A stretch of DNA of 55,582 bases from Nonomuraea deserti (GTDB lineage Bacteria; Actinomycetota; Actinomycetes; Streptosporangiales; Streptosporangiaceae): positions 1 to 55,582 of the forward strand of contig NZ_SMKO01000041.1 of the NCBI RefSeq assembly GCF_004348685.1, given 5' to 3'. Position 1 is the first letter of the stretch; every line of letters starts with the position of its first letter. This document shows, piece after piece, positions 32,816-41,657 of this stretch. The translations under genes were made by a program, and so were the position numbers. The notes beneath the pieces were generated by a model. The model was not told the DNA's origin, did no database searches, and worked only from the letters and a program-made list of their open reading frames with translations.

Positions 32816-33487
32816 GTGGCCGCTGCCAAGCTCGCCCTCGGTACCGTTCTGACCGCCGCGCTCCTGTCCACGGGCGCCTCCCCCGCGGCCGCGCAGACCG
32901 CGGGCGAGCCACCGGTCAGCGCCCGGCTCTCGGGGCTGTCGCTGTTCGAGGGCTCGGTGAAGATCAAGGGGCAGGCGCAGAAGACGGGCTACTATTGCGC
33001 GCCGGCGTCCAGCTCGATCGTCCTCCAGGTGTTCGGCGTCAAGCGCAGCCAGGACCAGCTCGCCAAGGAGATGAAGACCGACCCGGAGGCGGGCGCCACC
33101 AAACGGCGGAACACCCTCGACGTGCTCAACAAGCACCTCAAGCCGAAGGGCTACATGTTCCGCCTGACCTACGGGAAGGACAGGCCCGGCACGCTGATGC
33201 TCCGCGTCTCGCAGGCGGTGGGCGTGCTCAAGAGGCCCACGATCCTCGCGGTCCGGGGCAACAAGCTCCCGTGGAGCAAGGCGGACAAGAACTACGGCCA
33301 CGCGATCGTGGCCTACGGCTACGACAAGGCCAAGGGCACGATCACCGTCTGGGACCCGAACGCCGCCAAGGGCGCGCTCGGGTCCCACGTCATCTCGGCC
33401 AAGGCACTGGCCGCCATCGTCAACGACGTGCCCGACAGCAAGATGGGCGGGGTCTACACCCTCTCCAAGCCCCTCCTCCCCCTCTAG
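32816..33487 (+). CDS. secreted C39-like cysteine peptidase
   Basis: This 223-residue exported protein starts at GTG 32816, with GGAGAG nine bases upstream, and has a signal peptide ending near SPAAAQ (residue 27). The papain-like C39 fold is shown by GYYCAPASSSI (Cys60 region; Gln in QKTGYYC), YGHAIVAYGYD (His) and ITVWDPN (Asp), in the right order. Secreted stand-alone C39 proteins in actinomycetes are generally annotated as bacteriocin-processing-like peptidases, but no ABC exporter or leader peptide lies nearby, so a processing role cannot be assigned. Confidence 0.83.
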   Translation: MAAAKLALGTVLTAALLSTGASPAAAQTAGEPPVSARLSGLSLFEGSVKIKGQAQKTGYYCAPASSSIVLQVFGVKRSQDQLAKEMKTDPEAGATKRRNTLDVLNKHLKPKGYMFRLTYGKDRPGTLMLRVSQAVGVLKRPTILAVRGNKLPWSKADKNYGHAIVAYGYDKAKGTITVWDPNAAKGALGSHVISAKALAAIVNDVPDSKMGGVYTLSKPLLPL

Positions 33488-33528
33488 CAGGCCCCGCGGA
33501 CGAGGAGGGCACGGACCGGGGCGGCCGC

Positions 33529-34404
33529 TCAGTTCACCTTCCGCCCCTGGTTCGGCGTGACGTTGATCTGGCCGCTGTCGGAGACGATGATCTGGATGCG
33601 CCCGTCCTTGACGGCCTGCCACATGACCGCGCCCTGCGCGCCGAGCACGTCCTTCAGCGCCTTGATGGCCTCCAGCTCGGTGCGCGCCTTCTCGTTCTTC
33701 GCCTTCTGCGCCGTGTTCTCCTCCTGCGCCTGCTGGACGGCGGCCATCGCCTCGCGCACCTTCAGCGGAGGCTGCGGCTGCTGCAGCGTGACCGAGAACT
33801 TCTCGAAGAAGGCGGTGCCGCCCTGCTCGCGCAGGAACTGCCCCATGTATTCGGCGACCTTCGCCTCCCACTGCTGCTTGGCCTGCGGGTCGCGGTACGT
33901 CAGCTCGCGCCAGGCGAACTCCTTGCTGGCCGCGTCCAGGGCCCGGTCGAGCGGCTGGCCGATGTAGACGCTGAGCAGTTTGTCCCAGCCCTCGTCGGTG
34001 TCGGCCTCGTACTTCAGCCCGATCTGCTCGTGGAACTGCCGCAACGTCTTGCAGTCGCTGGTGAGCGAGAACGTGACGACGCCGGACACCCGCATCTCCA
34101 GCGGGTCCTTGGTCCACATCGTCAGCGGCCCGGACTCGGCCCCCGGCTTGGTCTTCTCCCCTTCCGGATCATTGGGGTCGGCGGCGAACTCGAACGTGCG
34201 CTGGCCGGCCGGATAGACGTAACCCTGGTCACCCGGGCCGGACACGTCGCGCACGCCCGGGTCGACGCAGTTCTGGAACGTGGTGTCGGAGAAGACGCCC
34301 GCGTCGTAGACGATGCCTTTCTGGTCGGGCTCGGGGGTCGTGATCGAGCAGCCGGCGACCAGGAAGGCGGCGGCTAACGATGTCATGACGGTCGTGTGCC
34401 TCAT
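33529..34404 (-). CDS. SPFH/Band 7-like lipoprotein
   Basis: This 291-residue protein has a lipoprotein signal (LVAGC, Cys19) instead of the usual membrane anchor. A prohibitin-like core follows (PLTMWTKDPLEMRVSGVVTFSL through KEFAWRELTYRDPQ), then a charged coiled coil (about 215-250, VREAMAAVQQAQEENTAQKAKNEK). SPFH proteins form membrane scaffolds, usually on the cytoplasmic or matrix side; attachment to the outer face by lipid is unusual. It converges with the C39 gene (42 bases apart). Its partner is unknown. Confidence 0.78.
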   Translation of the reverse strand: MRHTTVMTSLAAAFLVAGCSITTPEPDQKGIVYDAGVFSDTTFQNCVDPGVRDVSGPGDQGYVYPAGQRTFEFAADPNDPEGEKTKPGAESGPLTMWTKDPLEMRVSGVVTFSLTSDCKTLRQFHEQIGLKYEADTDEGWDKLLSVYIGQPLDRALDAASKEFAWRELTYRDPQAKQQWEAKVAEYMGQFLREQGGTAFFEKFSVTLQQPQPPLKVREAMAAVQQAQEENTAQKAKNEKARTELEAIKALKDVLGAQGAVMWQAVKDGRIQIIVSDSGQINVTPNQGRKVN

Positions 34405-34476
34405 ACGCGATGACGGTAGTACGCATCACGGCGACGCTGTGTGACGCTTCGGCATCCCTCCACGCATCGCGGTCGC

Positions 34477-35409
34477 TCAGCCCGGGTCGGCCGGCTTGGC
34501 GGTGGCCCCGTCGGCGACCATGAAGCCGTAGTCGCCGGGGGCGACGTTGGTGAGGTGCTCGCGGCCGAGGACCAGGATGCTCGGCTCGTACGGCGCAGTG
34601 ATCACTTCGAGCTCCTCGGACGTGTACGGGCTGACGACCTTGGCCAGCACCGTGCCCTTGGGGACGCGCTCGCCCAGGCGTGCGGCGCCGAAGTCCGACA
34701 GCACGGTGCCGCCGACGGCCGGCCTGAGCGTGGTCAGCGTGTCCACGATCACCTGGTCCTCCGGCGGCGCCACCGGGTCGCCCGGCAGCATGCCGATGGC
34801 GCGCAGGACGTTCAGCGTGCCGTCGACGCCCCGCTTCAGGTAGTGCTCGATGCGCTGGCCGCCGCCGCCGAGCTCGCTGACCATGCAGCGCACGCCCTTC
34901 TCCAGCGCCCAGCCGGTGGCCGACCCGCCGTAGGGGTGGCCGCGGTAGAGCACGGACGTGCCGTACGCCCGCGACATCTCGGCGCCGGCGTCGTGGAGGT
35001 AGGCGTACTCCACGGTGGCGAAGTTGCCACCCGAGTGGAAGTCGATGAAGTAGTCGGCGCCCTCCAGGATCCCGGAGAGCACGGCGGCCAGCTGTTCGGT
35101 GACGCTGCCGCCCCGGTCGCCGGGGAAGATGCGGTTGAGGTTGACGCCGTCGAGCGGCGTGTTGCGGGTCAGCGCCTGGTGCGCGTACGGGTTGGCCACG
35201 GGGACCGCGACGACGGTGCCGCTCAGCTGGGCGGGGTCGACGGCGTCCAGGAGGCGGCGGACCGTCTCCGATCCCATCGGCTCGTCGCCGTGGATGCCGC
35301 CGAACATCACCATGCGAGGGCCGTCGGAGGCGCCTCGCAGGGTGTGCACGGTCAGCTCCAGGCGGTGGCCGCCGGCCAGCGTGGTCACCGGGATCTGTTC
35401 GACGGTCAT
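34477..35409 (-). CDS. M14-like deacylase (succinylglutamate desuccinylase/aspartoacylase family)
   Basis: This 310-residue zinc hydrolase has GGIHGDEPMG (His40, Glu43), NPYAHQALTRNTPLDGVNLN with Arg93 in NLNRIFPG for the substrate carboxylate, and DFHSGGN (His125). A beta-rich C-terminal domain closes the chain. The family removes acyl groups from amino acids or diamines, as AstE, aspartoacylase and the ectoine enzyme DoeB do. Its ATG overlaps the permease stop (ATGA), so it is the final gene of the IclR-aminotransferase-ABC operon. Deacylation of an imported N-acyl amine is the likely job. Confidence 0.85.
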   Translation of the reverse strand: MTVEQIPVTTLAGGHRLELTVHTLRGASDGPRMVMFGGIHGDEPMGSETVRRLLDAVDPAQLSGTVVAVPVANPYAHQALTRNTPLDGVNLNRIFPGDRGGSVTEQLAAVLSGILEGADYFIDFHSGGNFATVEYAYLHDAGAEMSRAYGTSVLYRGHPYGGSATGWALEKGVRCMVSELGGGGQRIEHYLKRGVDGTLNVLRAIGMLPGDPVAPPEDQVIVDTLTTLRPAVGGTVLSDFGAARLGERVPKGTVLAKVVSPYTSEELEVITAPYEPSILVLGREHLTNVAPGDYGFMVADGATAKPADPG

Positions 35410-37112
35410 GCGGAGGATCCTTCCTTCACTTTCGCTACGGGTTCTTCTGGGGAGGTGGTCAGGGAGGAGAACACGCCGGAGCGGGCCAGCAGCACCGCGA
35501 CGGTCGCGGCGATGGCCAGGGCGGCGACGATGAGCAGGGTGGAGAGCGCGGCCAGCGTCGGGTCCTGAAATTTCTGCATGTAGACGAACATCCAGACCGG
35601 CAACGTGTTCTGGTCGGGCGAGAGCAGGAAGACCGTCATGTCCACCTCGTCGAAGCTCACCACGAACGCGAACAGCGCGGCCGCGATCAGCGCCGGCCTG
35701 ATCTGCGGCAGCGTGGCCAGCCGGAAGGCCCGCAGCGGCGCGGCTCCCAGGTCCTTGGCGGCCGCGTCGAGGGTGGCGTCGGCCCGCATCAGCGCCGCCG
35801 TCACCACGATGACGACGAACGGCAGCACGATCACGGTGTGCGTCACCACGAGGCCGGCCACCCCGCCGAACAGGTTCAGCCGGTGCAGGTAGATGAACCC
35901 GGCGAAGCCGAAGGCCACCTTGGGCACGACGGTGGGCGAGAGCACGAACGACTGCAGCGGCCCGCGCCCCGGCATGCGGTGCCGTACCAGCGACACCGCG
36001 ACGGCCGTGCCGATGACCATGGCCAGGATGGTGGCCGCGATCGCCACCTCCAGGCTCAGCAGGGTCGCCGCGCCCAGGCCTTCCTGCTCGAAGAGGTTGG
36101 CGTACCACTTGGCCGACAACCCCGGCGGCGGCCAGGTGCCGTACGAGACGGACGAGAACGAGTTGATCACGATGATGACCAGCGGCAGCAGCACGTAGAC
36201 GTAGACGATCGCGAGCCACACGCTCCAGCCGCGCGCTCCGGAGGAGGCCGCGCCCGCCGCCGTCACCCCGCCCTGCTCGGCCCGCCCCGTGCGCCGCTGC
36301 AGCCAGCCGAACACGCCCAGCGCGACGACGGCCAGCGCGAGCAGCGCGTACGACGAGACCGCCGCGAGCGGCCAGTCGACGTTGTTGACGTTGTCGTAGA
36401 TCTCGGTGGCCAGCACGTTCACCCGCCCGCCGCCGAGCAGGCTGGGCGTGGCGAACGAGCTGATCGACAGCGCGAACACCAGCTGTGCCCCGCCGATCAG
36501 GCCGGGCGTGGTCAGCGGCAGCGTGACCTTGACGAAGCGCCGGAACGCGCCCGCGCCGAGGTCGCCTGCCGCCTCTCCGAACGCCGGGTCGAGCTGCCCG
36601 AGCGACTGGGTGATCGGGAAGACCATGAACGGCAGCAGGATGTGCACCAGCGCGATCACCACGGATGAGCGCTCGTAGAGCAGCTCCACCGGGCCGAGCC
36701 CGACCGGTTCGAGCAGGCTGTTGAGCACCCCGCTGTCGCCCAGGATCAGCTCCCAGCCGTAGGTGCGGGACACGACGCTGGTCAGCAGCGGGGCGAAGAT
36801 GATGAACAGCCCCACGTAACGCCACCGCGACTGCCGCACCCGGTGCAGGGCGTAGGCCGTGGGATAGCCGACCACCGCGGCGGCGACCGTGGTGATCAGG
36901 CCGAGCACCACGGTCTCCCCGACGATCTGCCAGTGGTAGCCGCCCGTCAGGAACGTCTGCCAGGTGGCCGTGGTGTGCGCGATGTCGGTGCCGTCGGGCA
37001 GGTACTGGTGGAAGCTGTATTCGAGCAGGGTGAGCATGGCCCCTGCGAACACACCGGCCAGCAGGACGACGCTGGGCGCCGCCAGCAGGTAGGCCGTGCG
37101 ATGTCTGCGCAT
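35406..37112 (-). CDS. ABC importer permease, fused PotB-PotC type
   Basis: This 568-residue membrane protein joins two six-helix permease units that are usually separate PotB and PotC. The first half has FGEAAGDLGAGAFRRFVKVTLPL and the second LDAAAKDLGAAPLRAFRLATLPQI, both EAA-type loops. The linker (about 275-300) is Gly/Ala/Arg-rich. ATG 37112 was chosen because it lies 13 bases after the binding-protein stop. It works with the ATPase and Tat-exported binding protein encoded upstream. Confidence 0.9.
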   Translation of the reverse strand: MRRHRTAYLLAAPSVVLLAGVFAGAMLTLLEYSFHQYLPDGTDIAHTTATWQTFLTGGYHWQIVGETVVLGLITTVAAAVVGYPTAYALHRVRQSRWRYVGLFIIFAPLLTSVVSRTYGWELILGDSGVLNSLLEPVGLGPVELLYERSSVVIALVHILLPFMVFPITQSLGQLDPAFGEAAGDLGAGAFRRFVKVTLPLTTPGLIGGAQLVFALSISSFATPSLLGGGRVNVLATEIYDNVNNVDWPLAAVSSYALLALAVVALGVFGWLQRRTGRAEQGGVTAAGAASSGARGWSVWLAIVYVYVLLPLVIIVINSFSSVSYGTWPPPGLSAKWYANLFEQEGLGAATLLSLEVAIAATILAMVIGTAVAVSLVRHRMPGRGPLQSFVLSPTVVPKVAFGFAGFIYLHRLNLFGGVAGLVVTHTVIVLPFVVIVVTAALMRADATLDAAAKDLGAAPLRAFRLATLPQIRPALIAAALFAFVVSFDEVDMTVFLLSPDQNTLPVWMFVYMQKFQDPTLAALSTLLIVAALAIAATVAVLLARSGVFSSLTTSPEEPVAKVKEGSSA

Positions 37113-37125
37113 GTCGCCGGGCCCC

Positions 37126-38223
37126 TCAGATGCGCGAGGCGACGTCGGTTTCCCAGCGTTTCTGCCACTCGGCGTTGTTGCGCCCCACGATGCCGTAGTC
37201 GATCTGCTGGAACCCGTCACTGGTCGCCTTGCTGAAGGCGGGCAGGCCGGCCAGGCTCCCGGGCAGCTCGGCCTTGGAGTTGGCGGGCACCTCGACGCTG
37301 GTCTCCGCCCAGCGGGCGCACCACTTGGGGGAGAGCATCTCGTTGATGATGTCGTGGATGGCTTCGAGCTGGCTCTGCGACTGGCCCGCGACGGCCTGGA
37401 GGTTGACCGGCAGCGGGATCGCGCCTTCCTTGGGCACGACGTACGCCAGCGGGGCGCCGCTGTTGATCCACTGCTGTCCGGTGCCGGCGAAGTAGGCGGT
37501 CAGCGGCGCGGTGCCGTTGCTGAGCACGTTGAGATACTGGGGGTTCGACTCGACCAGCAGCCGGATCTGCTCGGCCTCGCGTTTCCACAACTCCCAGCCG
37601 GGCTCCATGTTGTCCAGGCCGCCGCCGTTCAGCTTGGCGGCCATGTAGACGGCGTACCAGGGGAACGAGAAGAACGCGACCTTCCCCTGATGGGCGTGGT
37701 TCCACAGGTCGGCCCACGAGCCGGGGGCCTGCGTGATCTCCTGCTTGTTGTAGAGCAGGCCGAGCTGGTCGATGCCGATGCCGATCCCGATGCCGTCGTC
37801 GTAGCGGAACCGCTCGTCGATGTCGGCGGCGTTGCTCATCGCCGCGTAGTCGAGCTTGGTGAACATCTCGTCGTCGGCGCCCTGGACGGAGGTCTGGGCG
37901 TTGAAGAAGCCGAAGTTGACCAGCGGCCGGTCGGGGGCGGCCTTCTTCTGGGCCAGCATCTTGGTGTAGCCGACGGAGTTCGACTGCTCGTAGATCTTGA
38001 GCTCGACGTTCTTGTGGGAGGCCATGTACTCCTTGGCGAACTCCTTGGGCATCTTGCCGAGGTCGCCGCCGAGGAAGGCGAACATGGTCAGGGTGAGCTT
38101 GCCGCCCTTCGACGCGGACGGCGCGGCGGACTGGGGGGACACGCTGCCGCAGGCCGTGGCGAGCGCCAGACCCGCGGTACCGGCCGCGATGTCAAGGAAC
38201 CGGCGTCGCGAGATATCCGTCAT
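37126..38223 (-). CDS. ABC importer substrate-binding protein (PotD-like), Tat lipoprotein
   Basis: This 365-residue binding protein has a twin-arginine signal (SRRRFLDIAAG) and a lipobox (ATACG, Cys25), so it is folded before export and anchored by lipid. The mature part follows the spermidine/putrescine (PotD) plan: LTLTMFAFLGGDLGKM at the first strand, GIGIGIGIDQLGLLYNK, SWADLWNHAHQGKVAFF and APLAYVVPKEGAIPLPVN. A fourfold Gly-Ile run sits before the central hinge. The position between ATPase (15 bases) and permease (13 bases) fits one transcript. Substrate is probably an amine or acyl-amine. Confidence 0.88.
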   Translation of the reverse strand: MTDISRRRFLDIAAGTAGLALATACGSVSPQSAAPSASKGGKLTLTMFAFLGGDLGKMPKEFAKEYMASHKNVELKIYEQSNSVGYTKMLAQKKAAPDRPLVNFGFFNAQTSVQGADDEMFTKLDYAAMSNAADIDERFRYDDGIGIGIGIDQLGLLYNKQEITQAPGSWADLWNHAHQGKVAFFSFPWYAVYMAAKLNGGGLDNMEPGWELWKREAEQIRLLVESNPQYLNVLSNGTAPLTAYFAGTGQQWINSGAPLAYVVPKEGAIPLPVNLQAVAGQSQSQLEAIHDIINEMLSPKWCARWAETSVEVPANSKAELPGSLAGLPAFSKATSDGFQQIDYGIVGRNNAEWQKRWETDVASRI

Positions 38224-38238
38224 TTCGATCTAACTCCC

Positions 38239-39294
38239 TCAGTGGTTGAGGACGACACCGGCGTCCACGTCCCAGCCGGTCTCGACCTCGTCGCCGACCG
38301 TCAGGGTGGATCCGGCTTCTTCGCGCCGTTCGGAGATCACCAGCACCCCGGAGGCCAGACGTACGTGGTAACGCGTGCTCGCCCCCTGGAAGATCACGTC
38401 CTCCAGGCGGCCGTGATAGCGGTTGGCGCAGGTCAAACCCCTGCCGACGGCGACGTGCTCGGGCCGCACGGACACCGCGCGACCGGGCCCGGTCACCTTG
38501 ACGCCGATGCCCTCCGACTCCAGCAGGCCGCCCTCGTACGTGCCCTCGAACAGGTTCGTGTCGCCGAGGAAGGTGGCGGTGAACGTGGTGGCCGGCGACC
38601 GGTAGAGCTCGGCCGGCGGGCCGATCTGCTCGATGCGGCCCTCGTTCATCACCGCCATCCGGTCCGACATCGTCAGCGCCTCCACCTGGTCGTGGGTGAC
38701 GTAGACGAACGTCGTGCCCGAGTCGTGCTGGATCCTTTTGAGCGCCTGCTGCATCTGCACCCGCAGCCGCAGGTCGAGCGCGCCCAGCGGCTCGTCGAGC
38801 AGCAGCACGGCCGGCTCGTTGGCCAGCGCGCGGGCGATGGCCACCCGCTGCTGCTGGCCGCCCGACAGCTGGGCCGGGTACCGCTTGCCGTACCCGGCCA
38901 GGTCCACCAGGTCCAGCATCGAGCCGACGATCTCGGCCACCTGCCTGGCCGGCCTGCGCCGCAGCCTCGGCCCGAACGCGATGTTGTCGGCCACGGTCAG
39001 GTGCGGGAACAGGGCGAGGCGCTGGAAGACCATGTTCGTGGGGCGCCGGTGCGCGGGACGGCCCCGCATCGGCTCGCCCCGGATCAGCACCTCGCCCGAG
39101 GTGGGCTCCTCCAGCCCGGCCAGGATGCGCAGCGTCGTGCTCTTGCCGCAGCCCGAGGGGCCCAGCATGGAGAAGAACTCCCCTTTGGCCACGGTGAAGT
39201 CGACCTGCTCGACGCCTCTGGCGCCGTTGTCGTAGACCTTGCGGATGCCGCGGAGCTCGGCATCGGGCCCACTGCTGGACCCGGCGCCGGTCAT
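38239..39294 (-). CDS. ABC importer ATPase (PotA-like)
   Basis: This 351-residue ATPase has Walker A GPSGCGKST (about 45-53), Q-loop MVFQRLALFPHL, signature AQLSGGQQQRVAIAR, Walker B VLLLDEPLGALD, H-loop VTHDQVEA and a TOBE domain at the C-terminus (about 275-345). This is the PotA/UgpC layout. It overlaps the aminotransferase stop by four bases. Confidence 0.93.
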   Translation of the reverse strand: MTGAGSSSGPDAELRGIRKVYDNGARGVEQVDFTVAKGEFFSMLGPSGCGKSTTLRILAGLEEPTSGEVLIRGEPMRGRPAHRRPTNMVFQRLALFPHLTVADNIAFGPRLRRRPARQVAEIVGSMLDLVDLAGYGKRYPAQLSGGQQQRVAIARALANEPAVLLLDEPLGALDLRLRVQMQQALKRIQHDSGTTFVYVTHDQVEALTMSDRMAVMNEGRIEQIGPPAELYRSPATTFTATFLGDTNLFEGTYEGGLLESEGIGVKVTGPGRAVSVRPEHVAVGRGLTCANRYHGRLEDVIFQGASTRYHVRLASGVLVISERREEAGSTLTVGDEVETGWDVDAGVVLNH

Positions 39295-40598
39295 GTCGTC
39301 CTCCTCCTCATCTCCGCGAACGCCTCCTCGGCCGCCTTCAGCAGGACCGCGACGTCGGCCTCGGTGTGCGCGGTGGACAGCGCCGCGTGCAGCAGCGGCT
39401 TGGCCGGGAGCAGGATGCGGTGCTCGCGCGCGACGCGGTGCAGGATCGCGTAGCGGGCCGCGTCGCTGACCATGGCGGTGCGGTAGCCGGTGACCGGCTC
39501 CGACAGGAAGTACGGCTGGAAATGGCCGCCCGCGCCCGCGACCACGGCCGGGATGCCGTACGCGCGTGACAACTCGGCGAAGCCGTCCCGCACCAGGCCG
39601 CCGAGCCGGTCGAGGCGGGCCTGGGCCGAGCCGTCGGCCAGCAGCGGCAGGGTCGCCGCGGCCGCGGCGACCGCCGAGCCGTGCCCGTTATAGGTGCCGA
39701 CCCAGCCGACCGGCCCGCCGCTCGACGGGTCGGTGGCGGCCAGCAGGTCCGCGCGCCCCTCGACCGCCGCCAGCGGGTAACCGTTGGAGATGGCCTTGCC
39801 GTACGTGGTCAGGTCGGGGGTGATGCCGTACACCTGGCGGGCGCCTCCGGGCGCCAGGCGGAAGCCGGTGAGCAACTCGTCGAAGATGAGCACGATGCCC
39901 AACTCGGCGGTGAGGTCGCGGAGCAGCCGCAGATATTCGCCGGTCGCCGGGATGTAGCCGATGTCGATGAGCACGGGTTCCACGACCACGGCGGCCAGGT
40001 CGGAGGCGTGCTCGCGCAGCAGCCGCTCGGTGGCGGCCGCGTCGTTGAACGGCAGCACCACGGTGCCCTGCGCCGACCGCGACAGGCCGGCGGAGCTGGG
40101 GGGCGCGGCCGGCCGGTCGGCGGGCCCGACCTGGTCGGGGGCGGGCCAATTCGACACCCAGAGCGGGTCGAACCAGCCGTGGTAGGCGCCCTCGGCCTTG
40201 GCCACCCGCTCCCTGCCCGTGTGGTGGCGGGCGATCCTGAGCGCGTGCATCAGCGCCTCGGTGCCGGTGTTGGCGAACCTGACCCGGCCGAAATCCGGGA
40301 TCATCCCGGAGAGCAGTTCCACCGCGGTCACCGCGGCCTCGGTCTCCACTCCGGTGGTCAGCCCGCGGCTCACCGCGTCGGCGACGGCCGCGTCCACGTC
40401 GGGGCAGGCGTGGCCGAGCATCACCGAGGCGTTGCCCATGGTGCAGTCGAGGTAACGGTCGCCCTCGACGTCCCACAGGTACGCGCCTTCCGCACGGTGG
40501 AAATAGACGGGGTGCGGCGCCTGGAAACGGGTGTTGGAATGCACCCCGCCGGGGACGTGCCGGCTCGCGCGCTCGTAGAGGGACTGCGACGTGCTCAA
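39291..40598 (-). CDS. class III aminotransferase (HemL-like)
   Basis: This 435-residue PLP enzyme is of the glutamate-1-semialdehyde aminomutase branch. The N-terminal RASRHVPGGVHSNTR, the phosphate-binding ANTGTEALMHALRIAR, YHGWFDP, Asp240 in LIFDELLTGFR and Lys268 in TTYGKAISNGYP are all present. Lack of any haem genes nearby, and position between an IclR regulator and a polyamine importer, argue for a catabolic amine transaminase rather than HemL. The start is TTG 40598, because the frame begins there within the IclR stop (TTGA overlap); this unusual start would lower its translation and tie it to IclR. Confidence 0.87.
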   Translation of the reverse strand: MSTSQSLYERASRHVPGGVHSNTRFQAPHPVYFHRAEGAYLWDVEGDRYLDCTMGNASVMLGHACPDVDAAVADAVSRGLTTGVETEAAVTAVELLSGMIPDFGRVRFANTGTEALMHALRIARHHTGRERVAKAEGAYHGWFDPLWVSNWPAPDQVGPADRPAAPPSSAGLSRSAQGTVVLPFNDAAATERLLREHASDLAAVVVEPVLIDIGYIPATGEYLRLLRDLTAELGIVLIFDELLTGFRLAPGGARQVYGITPDLTTYGKAISNGYPLAAVEGRADLLAATDPSSGGPVGWVGTYNGHGSAVAAAAATLPLLADGSAQARLDRLGGLVRDGFAELSRAYGIPAVVAGAGGHFQPYFLSEPVTGYRTAMVSDAARYAILHRVAREHRILLPAKPLLHAALSTAHTEADVAVLLKAAEEAFAEMRRRTT

Positions 40599-41374
40599 TC
40601 GTTTCTCCTGATCTCCAGGGAGAGCCGTTTGACCTCGGCCAGCAGCGCGGGCACGCAGGCGTTGGCGTTCTCGCGCGTGAAGCGCGCCGCGGGCCCGGCG
40701 ATCGAGATGCCGCCCACCGCGTGCCCCGACCGGTCGAGAATCGCGGCGGCGCGACAGCGCAGGCCGACCGCGTAGCTCTCCTCATCGACGGCGAATCCCT
40801 CCAAGCGGGCGGTGGCGAGTTCGGCCTCCGTCTCGCGCAGCGCCTGCTCGGCCTGGTCGCCGACGGCGGTGCGGAGGACCTCCAGCCGCCGCTCCGCGGG
40901 CAACATCGCCAGCACGGCCTTGCCCATGGCCGAGGTGTGCGGGTTGAGCACGTCACCGACGCGCGCCACGGCCCGCAGTGAGCGCGCGGGCTCCTTCCGC
41001 GCCACCAGCACGATCTCGTCGCCCACCAGCAGCCCCGCGCTCGCGCTCTCGCCGGTCTGCTCGGCCAGGGTCTCCACGGAGGCCTTCAGCCGGTCGGCGG
41101 CGTGCATCTGGTCGAGCGTCCGCACGGACAGGTGCAGCAGCCTCGGCCCCGCGGCGTAGCCGGACCTGTCCAGCTGCACCAGGAATCCGCGCTCGACGAG
41201 CAGCGCGACCAGCCTCGACGCGGTCGACGGCGGGACGCCCGCCGCCGCGGCGATCTCGCCCAGTTGCAAGGGGGCGCGGTCGTGGGTGACCGCGACGTCC
41301 AGGACGTCGAGCAACCGGGCGAGGTAGCTGGTGCGGGACTCGCTTCCACTCAGTGGAACTGTCTTTGCGTTCAT
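40595..41374 (-). CDS. IclR-family transcriptional regulator
   Basis: This 259-residue regulator has an N-terminal winged helix (about 18-80; LQLGEIAAAAGVPPSTASRLVALLVERGFL) and a C-terminal GAF-like effector domain (SAMGKAVLAMLP, EGFAVDEESYAVGLRCRAAAI, GISIAGPAARF). IclR proteins sense small catabolites and usually control the adjacent operon. Here it is the first gene of the operon it probably regulates. The promoter's -10 lies only about ten bases from the ATG and no ribosome site is present, so its mRNA is probably leaderless. Confidence 0.9.
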   Translation of the reverse strand: MNAKTVPLSGSESRTSYLARLLDVLDVAVTHDRAPLQLGEIAAAAGVPPSTASRLVALLVERGFLVQLDRSGYAAGPRLLHLSVRTLDQMHAADRLKASVETLAEQTGESASAGLLVGDEIVLVARKEPARSLRAVARVGDVLNPHTSAMGKAVLAMLPAERRLEVLRTAVGDQAEQALRETEAELATARLEGFAVDEESYAVGLRCRAAAILDRSGHAVGGISIAGPAARFTRENANACVPALLAEVKRLSLEIRRND

Positions 41375-41383
41375 TGGGAGGCC

Positions 41384-41413
41384 AACTTAGGAACGTCCCT
41401 ATCCAGACGTCAA
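41384..41413 (-). promoter_or_regulatory. promoter of the IclR operon
   Basis: On the minus strand TTGACG (41408-41413), an 18-base spacer and TAAGTT (41384-41389) form a good housekeeping-type promoter. Transcription should begin about three bases before the IclR ATG at 41374. Confidence 0.55.
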
Positions 41414-41611
41414 GAGCAGGCCAAAAACTGTTGTCTGACCGTTTTGCCCCGTTTCTACCGCATCGTCCCCTGATTCCGGCCAGAACGTAAGCCCTTGCAA
41501 GGTCACACCGTCGCGGAGGCGGCGAGCGCCCGGACAGGGCGGCGTGGATCGGCCGAACCGTGGCGGAGGGGGCGAACATGGTGACCGGAAAGCCTTGTGG
41601 ATAAGGCCTAT

Positions 41612-41657
41612 CGGTAAGGGAAGGCGGGCCCGGCATCACCGTCCGTGACCCTTACCG
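41612..41657. repeat. inverted repeat, 9-bp arms, before the conservon
   Basis: CGGTAAGGG (41612-41620) and CCCTTACCG (41649-41657) are perfect inverted copies 28 bases apart. They could be paired operator half-sites or the base of a large hairpin. GGGTTACATTCACG follows directly. Confidence 0.45.

Noticed and set aside
39291..40598. Calling the aminotransferase HemL (haem synthesis)
   Set aside because: The fold matches, but the gene is embedded in an IclR-polyamine importer operon with no haem genes, so a catabolic transaminase is more likely.
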